Source: Thalassobaculum sp. OXR-137 (GTDB taxonomy: Bacteria; Pseudomonadota; Alphaproteobacteria; Thalassobaculales; Thalassobaculaceae). From it: a DNA stretch of 64,000 bases. The notes beneath the pieces were generated by a model. That model was not told the origin of the DNA, ran no database searches, and saw only the letters and a list, made by a program, of their open reading frames with translations. A program made the translations under genes and the position numbers. Each line of letters opens with the position of its first letter. Position 1 is the stretch's first letter. Where the stretch lies: contig NZ_CP139715.1 in assembly GCF_034377285.1 (NCBI RefSeq), positions 4,875,465 through 4,939,464 on the forward strand, in the 5' to 3' direction. Below, piece after piece: positions 46,536 to 56,790 of this stretch.

Positions 46536-49264
46536 ATCTAAGGCAAGAGTTTAAAGGGCGCCGCCTCAAGGGCACAGCGATTGAGCTCTCGAATGAAGCA
46601 AATACGGGAGCAACTCAGGTATCTGCTCAGGACTTCCTTGGGATCACCTACCCAACTCATGACCTGTTGAAGGGTATAGAAGCTGTCGGCCCTGATCATG
46701 GTCGACCCGTGGTTGTTATCGGTGAGCGCGGCCTTGGTAAATCTCACCTGATGGCCGCTCTCTATCACGCGGTCAACGATCCTACGTCGACCGGGGCTTG
46801 GCTGAACAATTGGTCAAGCACGCTGGGCGATCCGCAGATTGGAAGCATCAAGCTACGCAACGGCATGCTTGTCATTGGTGAAAGCCTGCACCGGCAGCGA
46901 TACAAGTTTCTTTGGGACTTGCTGTTCGAACGCCATCCCCATGGCACCTATATTAAGGGAAAATGGGAAGGGATGGGCAGTGCCCAAACAGATATTCCCT
47001 CGGACCAGCTCATTTTGGAAATGCTGCGGCATACACCGACGATGTTGCTGCTCGACGAGTTTCAAACCTGGTATGACGGCCTGACGAACACCAAGCAGTA
47101 TCCATGGAAAAATTGGGCCTTCAATTTCATCCAGATTTTATCGGAGATCGCTAAAGAGCACCCCGAACTACTCGTGCTTGTGGTTTCTGTTCGCAATGGC
47201 GATACCGATGCATATCAGCAGATTCATCGCGTCAACCCTGTCCAGATTGATTTCAAGGCAGGTGGCAGTCCTGAACGTATTCAGCATGACCGGCGACGGA
47301 TGCTATTGCATCGGCTTTTTGAAAACCGGCTTCAGATTGCCCCTGCTTCTATCGAGAGTCTGCTAACCAGTCACGTTTCCGAGTACTTCCGACACCTTGG
47401 CACTCCATCTTCAGAACAGGATCGCAAAAGGCGAGAGTTTACCGAATCCTGGCCTTTCGCTCCCCACTTGCTTCAGCTTCTGGAAGACCAAGTATTGGTC
47501 GCGACGGATGCTCAAGAGACCCGCGACCTTATCCGCATCCTTGCAAATCTGTTCAAAAGCAGAGGTGAGCACACGCCTATTCTGACCTCGGCGGATTTCC
47601 GGTTGGATGATGAAGCTTCCGGCATCGGCGCGCTGTTGGACTCGGTGGCGAACCAGCAACATCGAACGCTACGGGATAAAGCGCTGCGCAATGTCACCTC
47701 GGTCATTGAGGCGGTTTCAGATCATGCGATCAAAGCACCGCATCTTCAGGAGATCATGGGTGCTCTCTGGCTGCGCTCAATTGCCGTTGGCAATCTTGCA
47801 GGTGCCGAGCCCGCGGTCCTTCAGGTCGATGTCACCCAGGACAAGGCAATAGATGACAACGCCTTCCAGGTAGAGCTAGCAACCATTATCGAGAACAGCT
47901 TCAACATCCACCAGGACGGCTCACGCCTTGTTTTCAAGGAAGAGGAAAATCCTCAGGCCAAGGTTATGGCCTCTGCGCGGAACGACAAGCTGTTCACTGA
48001 CGGCTCCGATCTGGCACAACTTGCCAAAGAGGTCCGTTACGTCATTGGCGGTTCTGAAGAGGTTGCCAAGACTTTCAGGGTCATCGCATTGCCACGCAAC
48101 TGGCTGAACGATCCATGGACGGGACTGGATGAAAGCGAACAGCCTGAGAGATGGGACGACCGGCTCCCTATTTTGGTTCTGCCGGAAGAGCCAGACCATC
48201 TGAACGAACGTCTCGGAAAGTGGCTGAAGGACCATCTGCAAAAACGCCGCAACACTGTCCGTTTCCTTTTGCCACGAGCGGGAACATCAAATGCGTTTTA
48301 CGACCGCGACCTGCTGATCCTCGCGCGAGCCGAAATGAAAGCACAGGAATGGGGCGCTCAGAATGGTGAATACCGGAAGCTCCAGACGAAATATCAGAAC
48401 GAACTGCGTGACATCCTGAAGAAGCGTTTCGACCGCTTTGCCGTTCTGCACCGCTGGAATTTTGCCGATCCGGAGAAATGTGAGTTTCACATCGAAACCC
48501 TGCGCGAGCAGGGCGCAAAAATTCCTGAAGCGATGGAGCAGGCTCTCTTAAACGATCTGTTTGTCCCTGAGGATTTTGAAGACCTGGTCAAGGAGGCTGC
48601 TGATAACAACGCCTCCGTGGGCAAGCTGCTTCGCGAGCTGCAAGAGCCTCGCCCGACGGGACAGGACTGCATTCCATGGCTTGGTGAAACAGCCATGAAA
48701 GAGCGCATAGTTCGTCTTTGCGCACGGGGCACCATCGCGATCAACCTGCGTGGAATGGAGTACTTACAAGCTCAGTCTGGAGAGGACGAAGACGCAGCCT
48801 GGAAACGGCTGCGACCCAAATTGGCCTACACAGGCCGACAGCTTGACGAGGTATTCCTGCTTCAGCCATCCGCGGTACCGTCGACAGGCGGTTCTAGCCC
48901 TCCGATACCGCCGGCCGGCTACCCGGTAACGGGAGGAGGCTCAGGAGGTCCGGTATCCCCGACGCCCTCAACAGGCGGTGGTGATGATCCTGCGTCCCCG
49001 ACGCCTGACCCAACGAAACCTGGTGGCGGAATATACGGCGGCGGCGGGGTCGCTGTTGGGACACGCACGAATCTGTCCAATCCTGCGACATCTCCGCTCA
49101 ATCTGATTGGTAAACTTGAGGGCTGGGGCATAGGCCCGGCGACCCCTGTAAAGGAGGTTACGCTGAAGGTGCCTGCCGCAACCGGTGCGCAGCTGAAAGA
49201 ACTGCTGAAGAAGCTGCCCGACGGCATGACATTCGAGTTGTCGCTCGACAAGGAGGACAGTTGA
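46517..49264 (+). CDS. DUF499-type AAA ATPase of a BREX-like operon
   Basis: 915 residues; start ATG 46517 or 46523 (GAGGGGG upstream). Walker A is VVVIGERGLGKSHLMAAL (~64-81) and Walker B is TMLLLDEFQTWYDG (~174-187). The early part (TYPTHDLLKGIEAVG) and overall plan fit DUF499/COG1483 ATPases, functional counterparts of BrxC/PglY. The C-terminus has a Pro/Gly/Ser linker (~795-850) then a small alpha/beta domain (VTLKVPAATGAQLKELLKKL). DUF499 ATPases are known partners of DUF1156 methylases in phage-defence loci. First main gene of a five-gene coupled operon. Confidence 0.85.
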   Translation: MPMLGLNLRQEFKGRRLKGTAIELSNEANTGATQVSAQDFLGITYPTHDLLKGIEAVGPDHGRPVVVIGERGLGKSHLMAALYHAVNDPTSTGAWLNNWSSTLGDPQIGSIKLRNGMLVIGESLHRQRYKFLWDLLFERHPHGTYIKGKWEGMGSAQTDIPSDQLILEMLRHTPTMLLLDEFQTWYDGLTNTKQYPWKNWAFNFIQILSEIAKEHPELLVLVVSVRNGDTDAYQQIHRVNPVQIDFKAGGSPERIQHDRRRMLLHRLFENRLQIAPASIESLLTSHVSEYFRHLGTPSSEQDRKRREFTESWPFAPHLLQLLEDQVLVATDAQETRDLIRILANLFKSRGEHTPILTSADFRLDDEASGIGALLDSVANQQHRTLRDKALRNVTSVIEAVSDHAIKAPHLQEIMGALWLRSIAVGNLAGAEPAVLQVDVTQDKAIDDNAFQVELATIIENSFNIHQDGSRLVFKEEENPQAKVMASARNDKLFTDGSDLAQLAKEVRYVIGGSEEVAKTFRVIALPRNWLNDPWTGLDESEQPERWDDRLPILVLPEEPDHLNERLGKWLKDHLQKRRNTVRFLLPRAGTSNAFYDRDLLILARAEMKAQEWGAQNGEYRKLQTKYQNELRDILKKRFDRFAVLHRWNFADPEKCEFHIETLREQGAKIPEAMEQALLNDLFVPEDFEDLVKEAADNNASVGKLLRELQEPRPTGQDCIPWLGETAMKERIVRLCARGTIAINLRGMEYLQAQSGEDEDAAWKRLRPKLAYTGRQLDEVFLLQPSAVPSTGGSSPPIPPAGYPVTGGGSGGPVSPTPSTGGGDDPASPTPDPTKPGGGIYGGGGVAVGTRTNLSNPATSPLNLIGKLEGWGIGPATPVKEVTLKVPAATGAQLKELLKKLPDGMTFELSLDKEDS

Positions 49265-50253
49265 TGCCGCTCGACACCAATCAGCTAAGATCACTAACGA
49301 CGGATGCTTCCGCCGATGCATGGCGTGCAATCGTTGAAAACACCCTCGCTCTGTGCGCGGAGCCCTTGTCGGAAGGCAATGCCCCTGGCGAGGTCACGAA
49401 GCGTGACAGGGCTGTCGGCGCTCTCGACCACTTCTTGTCTGCGAGCGCGTGGGATCTGTGGCAATCGTTCGGAACCGACGTTGTACGTAATGCCGACCGG
49501 TTGTCTGAGTGGTGGAAAGAGCCTTACAGCGCCAAGGCAATTCTTGTCCTGGACGGGCTGAGCTTGCGGGAGCTTCCTTGGCTTGTTGAAGGCGTTAAGG
49601 AGCGAGGGTTCACCCTTCACTCGTCTACAGCTTTTGGGGCTGAGATACCCAGTGAGACAAACGCCTTCGCGCGCGCTTTAGGTTTCAACAGCCGCAGCCA
49701 GCTACAGAACAATGGCGGTGGCGAAACGCACCGGCTGACGCCATGTAAAACGGAATGTGTCGATCTTCCATGGACTGATTGTGCGGGGCTGATTGATGCC
49801 TCGCCCAATTGGGTTTTCTGGCACCATTGGCCTGACAGCAAGCTTCACGATGGTTCCGGCGCAGGCCAAGGATTGGATACCCTGACCCGTGATATCGCTG
49901 CACAGCTGACGAGTGACGATTTCTGGGGCTTCGTCGAGCGCCTGGCAACCGGCCGTCGGTTGGTGATCACGTCTGATCATGGCTACGCGGCAACGGGGCT
50001 ATTCTTTGATGCGGCCGATGAGCAAGCCGCGTTCCTCAAGAGCACACTGAAGAGCGGGCGTCTTGTTCCGGGCGAGCATGATCCGGGACCTTTCGTTCCG
50101 CCTGTGGCCCTGCAAATGACCAGCGCGCACGGACCGCACATGCTCGCTGTGGGGCGATGGAAATGGAAGAGCCAGGGCGGTTATCCGACGCTGGCACACG
50201 GTGGGCTTTCTATTCTGGAAATGCTGTCACCGTTTGTAGAAATAACAAAGTAA
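49264..50253 (+). CDS. Compact PglZ-domain protein
   Basis: 329 residues. The start overlaps the ATPase stop (TGATG) with AAGGAGG seven bases before. Alkaline-phosphatase-fold motifs in PglZ order: AILVLDGLSLRELPWL (~91), a nucleophile region AEIPSETNAFARAL, LVITSDHGYAAT (~232), LAHGGLSILEMLSPFVEI (~311). It is less than half the length of the BREX PglZ in this window (757), keeping the catalytic core and dropping the long N-terminal helical part. A PglZ core next to a DUF499 ATPase and a DNA methylase is the BREX hallmark combination. Confidence 0.85.
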   Translation: MPLDTNQLRSLTTDASADAWRAIVENTLALCAEPLSEGNAPGEVTKRDRAVGALDHFLSASAWDLWQSFGTDVVRNADRLSEWWKEPYSAKAILVLDGLSLRELPWLVEGVKERGFTLHSSTAFGAEIPSETNAFARALGFNSRSQLQNNGGGETHRLTPCKTECVDLPWTDCAGLIDASPNWVFWHHWPDSKLHDGSGAGQGLDTLTRDIAAQLTSDDFWGFVERLATGRRLVITSDHGYAATGLFFDAADEQAAFLKSTLKSGRLVPGEHDPGPFVPPVALQMTSAHGPHMLAVGRWKWKSQGGYPTLAHGGLSILEMLSPFVEITK

Positions 50254-50265
50254 GGAACTCCGTGC

Positions 50266-53200
50266 ATGGCCACGAAAAAGGAACTTGTAGCTCAGGAAGT
50301 GGCACGCGCGGTCGGCGCAGGTAAACCCGTTGCAATGGAAACGGTCGATTTCAGCGACCCTAACCGCCCGAAGACATGCCTTGAAGTCGATTTCCCCATC
50401 CTGCCCGTCAATCAGGTTGCGGTGATTGAGGGCAACGCCGGCAAGCCGATTTACCAGATGTCCAAATGGTGGGCGCGGCGGCGTTCGAGTGTTTTCCGCT
50501 CGATGTTGATTGCGGCAGCCACGAAGGCTCCGGACGATCCGGCTATGGCTGCCAAGCTCGTCTGGGACAACTATTACGCCAATCACCAGAAGAAGGGTGC
50601 CTTCAAGCATCTCAAGGTCGCCGACATTTTCATGGGCGGCGGAACAACGCTGGTCGAAGGCTCACGCCTTGGCATGCAGATGTCCGGCAACGACCTGAAC
50701 CCGGTGGCCTGGTTTGTCGTAAAGCAGGAGCTCGCCGACGTCGATCTGGACGAGGTAAAGCGCCTCTTGGCCGATATCGAGGCCGAGGTCAAACCCCAGA
50801 TTATGCCCTTCTATTACTGCGACGGCCCGAACGGTGAGAAGGGAACTTGGACGCACAAGCCGAGTGGCAAAGTGATGGGATCAGATTTTGACCCGCTCTC
50901 CCTGAAGCCGGAAGAGCGAAAGGACTACAGCTACGAAGGGCCGGAAATCATCTACGCCTTCTGGGCCAAGCATGGTCCTTGCCAGGTGACAGGCTGTGGC
51001 CATCGCACGCCTATCATGACCAACCCGGTCATGGCTGTAAAATCCATCTCAGTGAAAAGCTGGTCGCACAAATGCACTTCCTGCGAAACTGCTTTCGACA
51101 TCGAAGCGGCAGCAGCGCGAATGGCACCAGATGTGCCTCTTTACGTTGCTCCTGATGAGAAACCGTACTCGACCCTTGATGGCAAGGGGCGCGTAAATTG
51201 CCCAAGCTGCGGCCAAACGTCGATGGTCAAGCTCGGCAAGGGCAAGAATAAGAAGGTTGAACTGTCTTTGCTCGTCCACCCAGAGTGGATGACGGGCAGC
51301 CCTCAGAAGGATGAAAATGGCAATGAGTACGGCGGTTCTGCAACTGACAGCGTGGAAGCGACGAGCCGCTGGAACTCCGATAGAGCAAAGCACCTGAGAT
51401 TGTTGGAAGTCCGAGGCACGCTGCCTGAGGAAGTTGAATGCCCAGAAACAGGTGTGGTCTTTGCCACAGATAAACGAGGTGGCACCGTACCAAAAAAATC
51501 TACCTTCACCTGCCAATCCGATGGCCGCGAAAACGATGTTCTCGACGCTATTAAAGCGTCGGGTAAAACTGGACCAATGGCGGGATATTCTGTTCAATGT
51601 TTTTCTGAGAACTATAAGCTTTCAGGAGCACCATACGGCGGCCGGTATTTTTTACCATTTCAGTCATCATTGGCAAACCAATACAATGCAGCAATCAGTG
51701 AATGGGACCGGAGAAAAGACGCCGATCTAAGTGAATACTGGCCTAAATCTGAGTTACCTTACGGATTTATGACGCACCACCTTCAAGGCGGCGTTCCTAA
51801 TCATGGCTTCACGCATTGGTGGAAGATGTTTAATCCACGACAGCTCTTGGTGCATTCACAGATATTAAAAACGATAGTTGAGCAAGATGGATATGACTGG
51901 TCTGTACGAGAATTCGTCCTCGGCGCATTCCAGCAATATCTAAGAAATCAGTGCCTTTTCAGTTTTTGGAATCCTCAGCGAGACACACCTGAACCAATGT
52001 TCTCAAATAACAATTTTCACCCGAAGTCCACTGTCATTGAAAATTGTGTCTTTCCAAAACTTGGGCGAGGAAATTGGGCGTCGTCTACGGCAGGCACGAT
52101 TGAAGGTCGTGACTGGGCAGAACGGCCTTGGGAAGCTGTGAGTGTTCAAACTCTATCTACTAGCGATGCAGATCTGGCTGCCGAGGTTACCGGAAAAAGC
52201 GAAAAAGTGTTTCCTGGTGACGCCGTTATGCCGGCAGAAGTCTTCCAAGGTTCATCTACCGAGCTTACTCAATATCATGACCAATCCATTGATTTGGTCA
52301 TCACGGACCCCCCCTTTGGCGGCCTCCTTCACTATTCTGAACTCGCCGATTTTTTCCATGTCTGGTTGCGCTTGCCGCTTAAAGATAAGTACCCAGGAGT
52401 ATTTGGCCCAGAATATACTCCGAAATCTATGGAAGCCGTTTCAAATCGAGCGCGCGAGCCCGAGGATCCCGATGGCTTCTACCAGCGACTGCTGACAGCT
52501 TGCTGGAAGGAAGCGCACCGCGTCCTCAAGCCGGGCGGTATGCTCGCATTCACTTTCCATCACAGCGAAGATGCTCCATGGGTTTCAGTTTTGGAATCTC
52601 TATTTGACGCCGGGTTTTACCTTGAGGCGACTTATCCCATCCGGTCTGACGAGACGAAGGGCGACGGTGAATTTGGCTCGAAAACCATCGAATATGATAT
52701 CATTCATGTTTGCCGAAAACGGACTGAAGCACCCAAGGAAGTCAGCTGGGGCCGGATGCGCCGCGAAGTCCTGGCCGACGTGCGCCAGCTCCAAGGCATG
52801 CTGGAAAACCACGCTCGTGCTGGTCTCCCCGCAGCCGATCTTCAGGTCATCCGCCGTGGCAAGGCGCTGGAATACTTCTCGCGCCACTACGGCAAGGTCT
52901 ACGTCGACGAAGGCCGCCCGATCTCGGTGAAGGATGCTCTTGTCGGCATCAACCAGCTGATCGACGAGGATTCGAACAAAACCATCGAGGCGGTTCCCGT
53001 CATCGCCGAGCCGATGTCTCGTCAATTCCTGCGCATCTTCGACGGCAAGACCGAGCTTGCGCGGGACCAGATTCAGAAACTGCTGCGCGGCTCCGGAATT
53101 GCACCCGATGAATTCGAAAAGCGAGGCTGGTGCAGCGAAGACAAGAAAGTATTCCAGGTCGCCGATCCACTCGATTTCGCCAGAGATTGGCAGGGCAAGC

Positions 53201-53469
53201 ACCGACGGCGTCTCACAGCCGACCTCGATCAGGCCCTTGTTCTGACGGGCGCATGTTATGACGGAAGCGGCATCAACGCCTCCGACACGCTCAAGAATGA
53301 GAACTTCAAGCCGCACCCGGCTCTGAAGGGATTGCTGGAATGGCTTAGCAGACGGGGCCAGACGCAGCCTATGCGGAACGCCGCCTCGCGGGCACTTACG
53401 ATCTACAACAACTGGGCCACGAGCCACAAAGAGGAAGTGGCACAGATGTCGCTGTTCCTGGAGGACTGA
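50266..53469 (+). CDS. DUF1156/COG1743 adenine-specific DNA methylase
   Basis: 1,067 residues. DUF1156 N-terminus: IYQMSKWWARRRSSVF (~63). SAM motif I is VADIFMGGGTTLVEG (~118), followed by NDLNPVAWF; catalytic motif IV is VITDPPFGGLLHYSE (~678). Between them lie zinc-binding Cys pairs (CTSCETAF, CPSCGQTS). The middle (~51,430-52,450) is richer in A+T than the ends, as in exchanged recognition regions. The DPPF motif indicates an amino-methylase, N6-adenine or N4-cytosine. Related to PglXI of BREX type 3. It lies 12 bases after the PglZ gene. Confidence 0.9.
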   Translation: MATKKELVAQEVARAVGAGKPVAMETVDFSDPNRPKTCLEVDFPILPVNQVAVIEGNAGKPIYQMSKWWARRRSSVFRSMLIAAATKAPDDPAMAAKLVWDNYYANHQKKGAFKHLKVADIFMGGGTTLVEGSRLGMQMSGNDLNPVAWFVVKQELADVDLDEVKRLLADIEAEVKPQIMPFYYCDGPNGEKGTWTHKPSGKVMGSDFDPLSLKPEERKDYSYEGPEIIYAFWAKHGPCQVTGCGHRTPIMTNPVMAVKSISVKSWSHKCTSCETAFDIEAAAARMAPDVPLYVAPDEKPYSTLDGKGRVNCPSCGQTSMVKLGKGKNKKVELSLLVHPEWMTGSPQKDENGNEYGGSATDSVEATSRWNSDRAKHLRLLEVRGTLPEEVECPETGVVFATDKRGGTVPKKSTFTCQSDGRENDVLDAIKASGKTGPMAGYSVQCFSENYKLSGAPYGGRYFLPFQSSLANQYNAAISEWDRRKDADLSEYWPKSELPYGFMTHHLQGGVPNHGFTHWWKMFNPRQLLVHSQILKTIVEQDGYDWSVREFVLGAFQQYLRNQCLFSFWNPQRDTPEPMFSNNNFHPKSTVIENCVFPKLGRGNWASSTAGTIEGRDWAERPWEAVSVQTLSTSDADLAAEVTGKSEKVFPGDAVMPAEVFQGSSTELTQYHDQSIDLVITDPPFGGLLHYSELADFFHVWLRLPLKDKYPGVFGPEYTPKSMEAVSNRAREPEDPDGFYQRLLTACWKEAHRVLKPGGMLAFTFHHSEDAPWVSVLESLFDAGFYLEATYPIRSDETKGDGEFGSKTIEYDIIHVCRKRTEAPKEVSWGRMRREVLADVRQLQGMLENHARAGLPAADLQVIRRGKALEYFSRHYGKVYVDEGRPISVKDALVGINQLIDEDSNKTIEAVPVIAEPMSRQFLRIFDGKTELARDQIQKLLRGSGIAPDEFEKRGWCSEDKKVFQVADPLDFARDWQGKHRRRLTADLDQALVLTGACYDGSGINASDTLKNENFKPHPALKGLLEWLSRRGQTQPMRNAASRALTIYNNWATSHKEEVAQMSLFLED

Positions 53470-53471
53470 GC

Positions 53472-53972
53472 ATGAAGCAATTGCTCGACAGCGTCTGGCA
53501 GCGGCGCGGGATTAGCTGGATATGGGACGACGAAGCCCTTTCCGCCGTGACCCAACCTTCTGAGGTTTTCAGTCTGCGCCAATTGATGCGGGCCGGAAGG
53601 GATTGGCCGGACGATCTGCCGAGTAACGGTGGCAATTCACTCGTTGTCGCTGGCCTCGATGCTAGCATCGACCTGCTCAACCCATCCGATGCTGAGAACT
53701 GGCTTGGCGGGGAATTGAAGTCAGCCATTCTCTCGTTTCAAGATGCATATTCCGGTGAAGCCGCCCTGATCTTCTGGCTTCCGAAAGGACAGCGGCGCTT
53801 CCATACCGACATGGCAACCGACGCGGTTAGATGGCGCTGTGCGGCACCGCACTCCAACGAGAATATAGAGCTTGGCCGTATTCTATGGGGCGAAGCCAGG
53901 GAGTACCCCCAAGAAATCATCATGTCCGAGGCAGGCAAACCGGTGGGCCTTTTCCACCTGCGGATCACTTGA
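53472..53972 (+). CDS. Unknown 166-residue protein of the BREX-like operon
   Basis: Starts two bases after the methylase stop, ends nine bases before the helicase. Not recognised. An alpha/beta protein by pattern: NSLVVAGLDASIDLL, then AALIFWLPKGQRRFH, then PVGLFHLRIT. It has no Walker A, nuclease or membrane motif. It occupies the place of a small adaptor, such as BrxB or BrxF in BREX, and is the least explained part of the system. Confidence 0.8.
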   Translation: MKQLLDSVWQRRGISWIWDDEALSAVTQPSEVFSLRQLMRAGRDWPDDLPSNGGNSLVVAGLDASIDLLNPSDAENWLGGELKSAILSFQDAYSGEAALIFWLPKGQRRFHTDMATDAVRWRCAAPHSNENIELGRILWGEAREYPQEIIMSEAGKPVGLFHLRIT

Positions 53973-53981
53973 GGACGCGGG

Positions 53982-56747
53982 ATGGAAGCAATGTCTTACA
54001 CACCAGGTGAGCGGATCACGCATCCCGAACTTGGCGCCGGGGTGGTGCTGGAGGCACCCAGTGACGGCTATCTGCGCGCATTTTTCAGTGTCGGAGAACG
54101 GCGTGTTCCGCTGACCAATGTGCAGCGAGAGCTTTCCAGAACCGAGCGCATTTTGCGGTCGGTCGAAGGGACGCCCGAACGGCTGCGGAATGTCTGGCTT
54201 TCTTACGAAGCTCATGCACTACCCGTCATGGAGAGCGCCTCTGCGCTGACCTCCGCGCGCATTGATCTACTTCCCCATCAGGTCGTGCTGACGCATCGGA
54301 TCGCGACCGCCTCGCCCCGCCGTTTCCTGATCGCCGACGAGGTAGGACTAGGCAAAACAATTGAAACGGCACTCATCCTCCGCGAGCTTGCCAGCCGGGG
54401 AGAATTGGACCGGGCTTTAATGGTCGTTCCCGCCGGCTTGGTGAACAACTGGCACCGGGAACTGAATGAAGTTTTCAATCTGGATTTTGAGGTGTTTGGT
54501 TCGGAAGGCGACATCACCGACCGCAAGACAAATGCCTTTGCCAAGCATGATCGGTTGATCGCCAGTATCGACACCCTCAAACGTCCAGCGCGTATCAAGC
54601 GCCTGCTCGAAGCGCCACGATGGGATCTGGTGGTCTTCGATGAGGCGCATCATTTGACCGCCTACCGAGTTGGCGGCAAGGTCCGAAAGACCGAAAACTA
54701 TAAGCTCGGTGAGGCTTTGAAGGGCCATACACGCGACCTGTTGCTGCTATCAGCGACGCCGCACCAAGGCAACCATTTCCAATTCTGGATGCTGGTCCAA
54801 CTGCTCAATCCGACACTCTTCGGCAGCCCCGAGGAAATGATTGAGAACCGCCACAGACTGAACACGGTGATGTTCCGCCGAACCAAGGCGGATGCCTGCC
54901 GCCCGGACGGCGATCCGCTCTTTGCCCGGCGTTGGGTACATACTGAATCGTTTCTCATGAATGAGGATGAACGTCAGTTCTACGAGAAGCTGAGGGAGTA
55001 CCTCGAAGACGGATTTGATCTCGCGAAGAGACAGGGGAACCAGGGGCGTGCCCTAGGATTCCTCATGGCCATTTTCCAGAAGATTGCTGCATCGAGTTTC
55101 GCCGCTGTGCGCCGAACATTGAAGCGGAGAATGCTGATGCTCACTTTGCACGAAGCCCTGCTTCGCGACCGTGAGCTGGACATCGAGGGACGGGAACGGC
55201 TCTACGATGAAGCTCGGGAAATCGTCCATACCGAGTGGAGCCTCAGCCGTGATCCGATTGGACGAACCGAAGTCGATCGCGTGATGGCAGACCTCAAGTA
55301 CCGGCTGGCGAAGAAGCTGGATGAGGAAGCGCTGGAAATGGCGTCAGACCCATACGGGAGTGAATTCGCATCGTCGCACATGGAAGATGCTGCTTCCGCT
55401 GTGGTTGACCTTCATCTGCCCGAAGAACGTCTGCGCATTGCGGAATTGCTTTCCATTTTCCCCGAGAGGCGGGAAACGAAGGCACAAAAGCTTCTGGACG
55501 GACTCGGTACGCTCTGGCGGCAAAATCCGAACGAGAAAATCGTCATATTCGCGACCTATCTCGGCACGGTTGAACTCCTGGCAAAGGAGATCGAGAGCGT
55601 CTATCCGGGCCAAGGTGTTGTCGTGCTCCGGGGTGGAGACCATGGAGCGAAGGTTGCGGCCGAACGGCGCTTCAAGATGAAGAACGGACCGAGGGTGCTG
55701 GTTTGCACAGCCGCAGGCCGCGAAGGTATCAATCTCCAGTTTTCCCGTATCCTTTTCAATTTCGACCTGCCCTGGAATCCTATGGATATGGAGCAGCGCA
55801 TAGGTCGCATCCATCGTTACGGGCAGGCCCATACGGCCCAAGTCTATAACCTGGTACTTTCCGATACGATTGAAGGTCGCATTTTTCTCTTGCTCGATGA
55901 CAAGCTGACGGAAATTGCCAAGACGCTTGGAAAGGTCGATGACCAAGGGAATGTTGCAGAAGACCTACGTTCTCAGATTTTGGGCCAGCTATCAGAACGC
56001 CTGAACTATGACCGGCTTTATCAAGAAGCTCTATCCGACCCGCTATTGAAACGAACAGCGGTCGAGTTGGAGGCTGCACTGTCCAACGCTCGCGAAGCGC
56101 GCGAGGTTGTATTCGACCTGTTCCAAGACTTGGATGGCTTCAGTCTCGATGATTATCAGCCGTTCTCCGACATATCTTCAAGCATGCAGCGGTTGGTAAA
56201 CTTTTTGGCGGCGGCCTTGGACGAGCGCAACCAGCGCCTAGTGAAGATAGACGAAGAGACCTACGAACTGGACAGCACGACCACTGGAGGCAAGAAACGC
56301 TTTACGCTGGATCGTGACACTGCGACCGCCAATGACAACATTGAACTGATGGGCATAGATCACCCTACCGTTCAGGAAGAGCTTGGACGGTGGAGAAGCC
56401 TTTCTCCCGAAAGCCTTGGGGCTGTGGCGAACAGCAGTGAGGAGGGTGACCCAGTACTCTTGTCTCTCTGGATGGTCGAGACGACAGCAGGCAATGGCGA
56501 GAAGCGCATCTCTTTGCAGCCCATTGCCGTGAACATGGAAGGCAGTCGTGTCCCCAGTGTCGAACGGCAGACAGACAGATACCTTAGGGCTGAACCTGGA
56601 TCACCGAAACTATCTGATGATGAACGCCTTCTGCTATTCTCTTCTGTCGTCGAACCGACCTTACAACGCGAACTAAAACACAAGGGAGCAGCCAACGGCG
56701 ACGGCAGCTATTCAGCTGAATTGATTGGATACATTGAAATCGTCTGA
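53982..56747 (+). CDS. SNF2-type helicase (DrmD/BrxHII-like)
   Basis: 921 residues, GAGG seven bases before ATG 53982. An N-terminal Tudor/SH3-like segment (ITHPELGAGVVLEAP) is followed by helicase motifs: I in ADEVGLGKTIETALIL (~118), II DEAH in VVFDEAHHLTA (~218), III LLLSATPHQGN, and VI in MEQRIGRIHRYGQAH (~603). The C-terminal part is helical. The layout matches SNF2/RapA-type helicases of defence loci such as BREX type 3 and class 1 DISARM. It is the last gene of the operon and converges with the resolvase gene 43 bases on. Confidence 0.9.
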   Translation: MEAMSYTPGERITHPELGAGVVLEAPSDGYLRAFFSVGERRVPLTNVQRELSRTERILRSVEGTPERLRNVWLSYEAHALPVMESASALTSARIDLLPHQVVLTHRIATASPRRFLIADEVGLGKTIETALILRELASRGELDRALMVVPAGLVNNWHRELNEVFNLDFEVFGSEGDITDRKTNAFAKHDRLIASIDTLKRPARIKRLLEAPRWDLVVFDEAHHLTAYRVGGKVRKTENYKLGEALKGHTRDLLLLSATPHQGNHFQFWMLVQLLNPTLFGSPEEMIENRHRLNTVMFRRTKADACRPDGDPLFARRWVHTESFLMNEDERQFYEKLREYLEDGFDLAKRQGNQGRALGFLMAIFQKIAASSFAAVRRTLKRRMLMLTLHEALLRDRELDIEGRERLYDEAREIVHTEWSLSRDPIGRTEVDRVMADLKYRLAKKLDEEALEMASDPYGSEFASSHMEDAASAVVDLHLPEERLRIAELLSIFPERRETKAQKLLDGLGTLWRQNPNEKIVIFATYLGTVELLAKEIESVYPGQGVVVLRGGDHGAKVAAERRFKMKNGPRVLVCTAAGREGINLQFSRILFNFDLPWNPMDMEQRIGRIHRYGQAHTAQVYNLVLSDTIEGRIFLLLDDKLTEIAKTLGKVDDQGNVAEDLRSQILGQLSERLNYDRLYQEALSDPLLKRTAVELEAALSNAREAREVVFDLFQDLDGFSLDDYQPFSDISSSMQRLVNFLAAALDERNQRLVKIDEETYELDSTTTGGKKRFTLDRDTATANDNIELMGIDHPTVQEELGRWRSLSPESLGAVANSSEEGDPVLLSLWMVETTAGNGEKRISLQPIAVNMEGSRVPSVERQTDRYLRAEPGSPKLSDDERLLLFSSVVEPTLQRELKHKGAANGDGSYSAELIGYIEIV

Positions 56748-56790
56748 TTTCCGATACCAAGCCCACTGTTGTTCGTTTCGGAAGCCGAAG

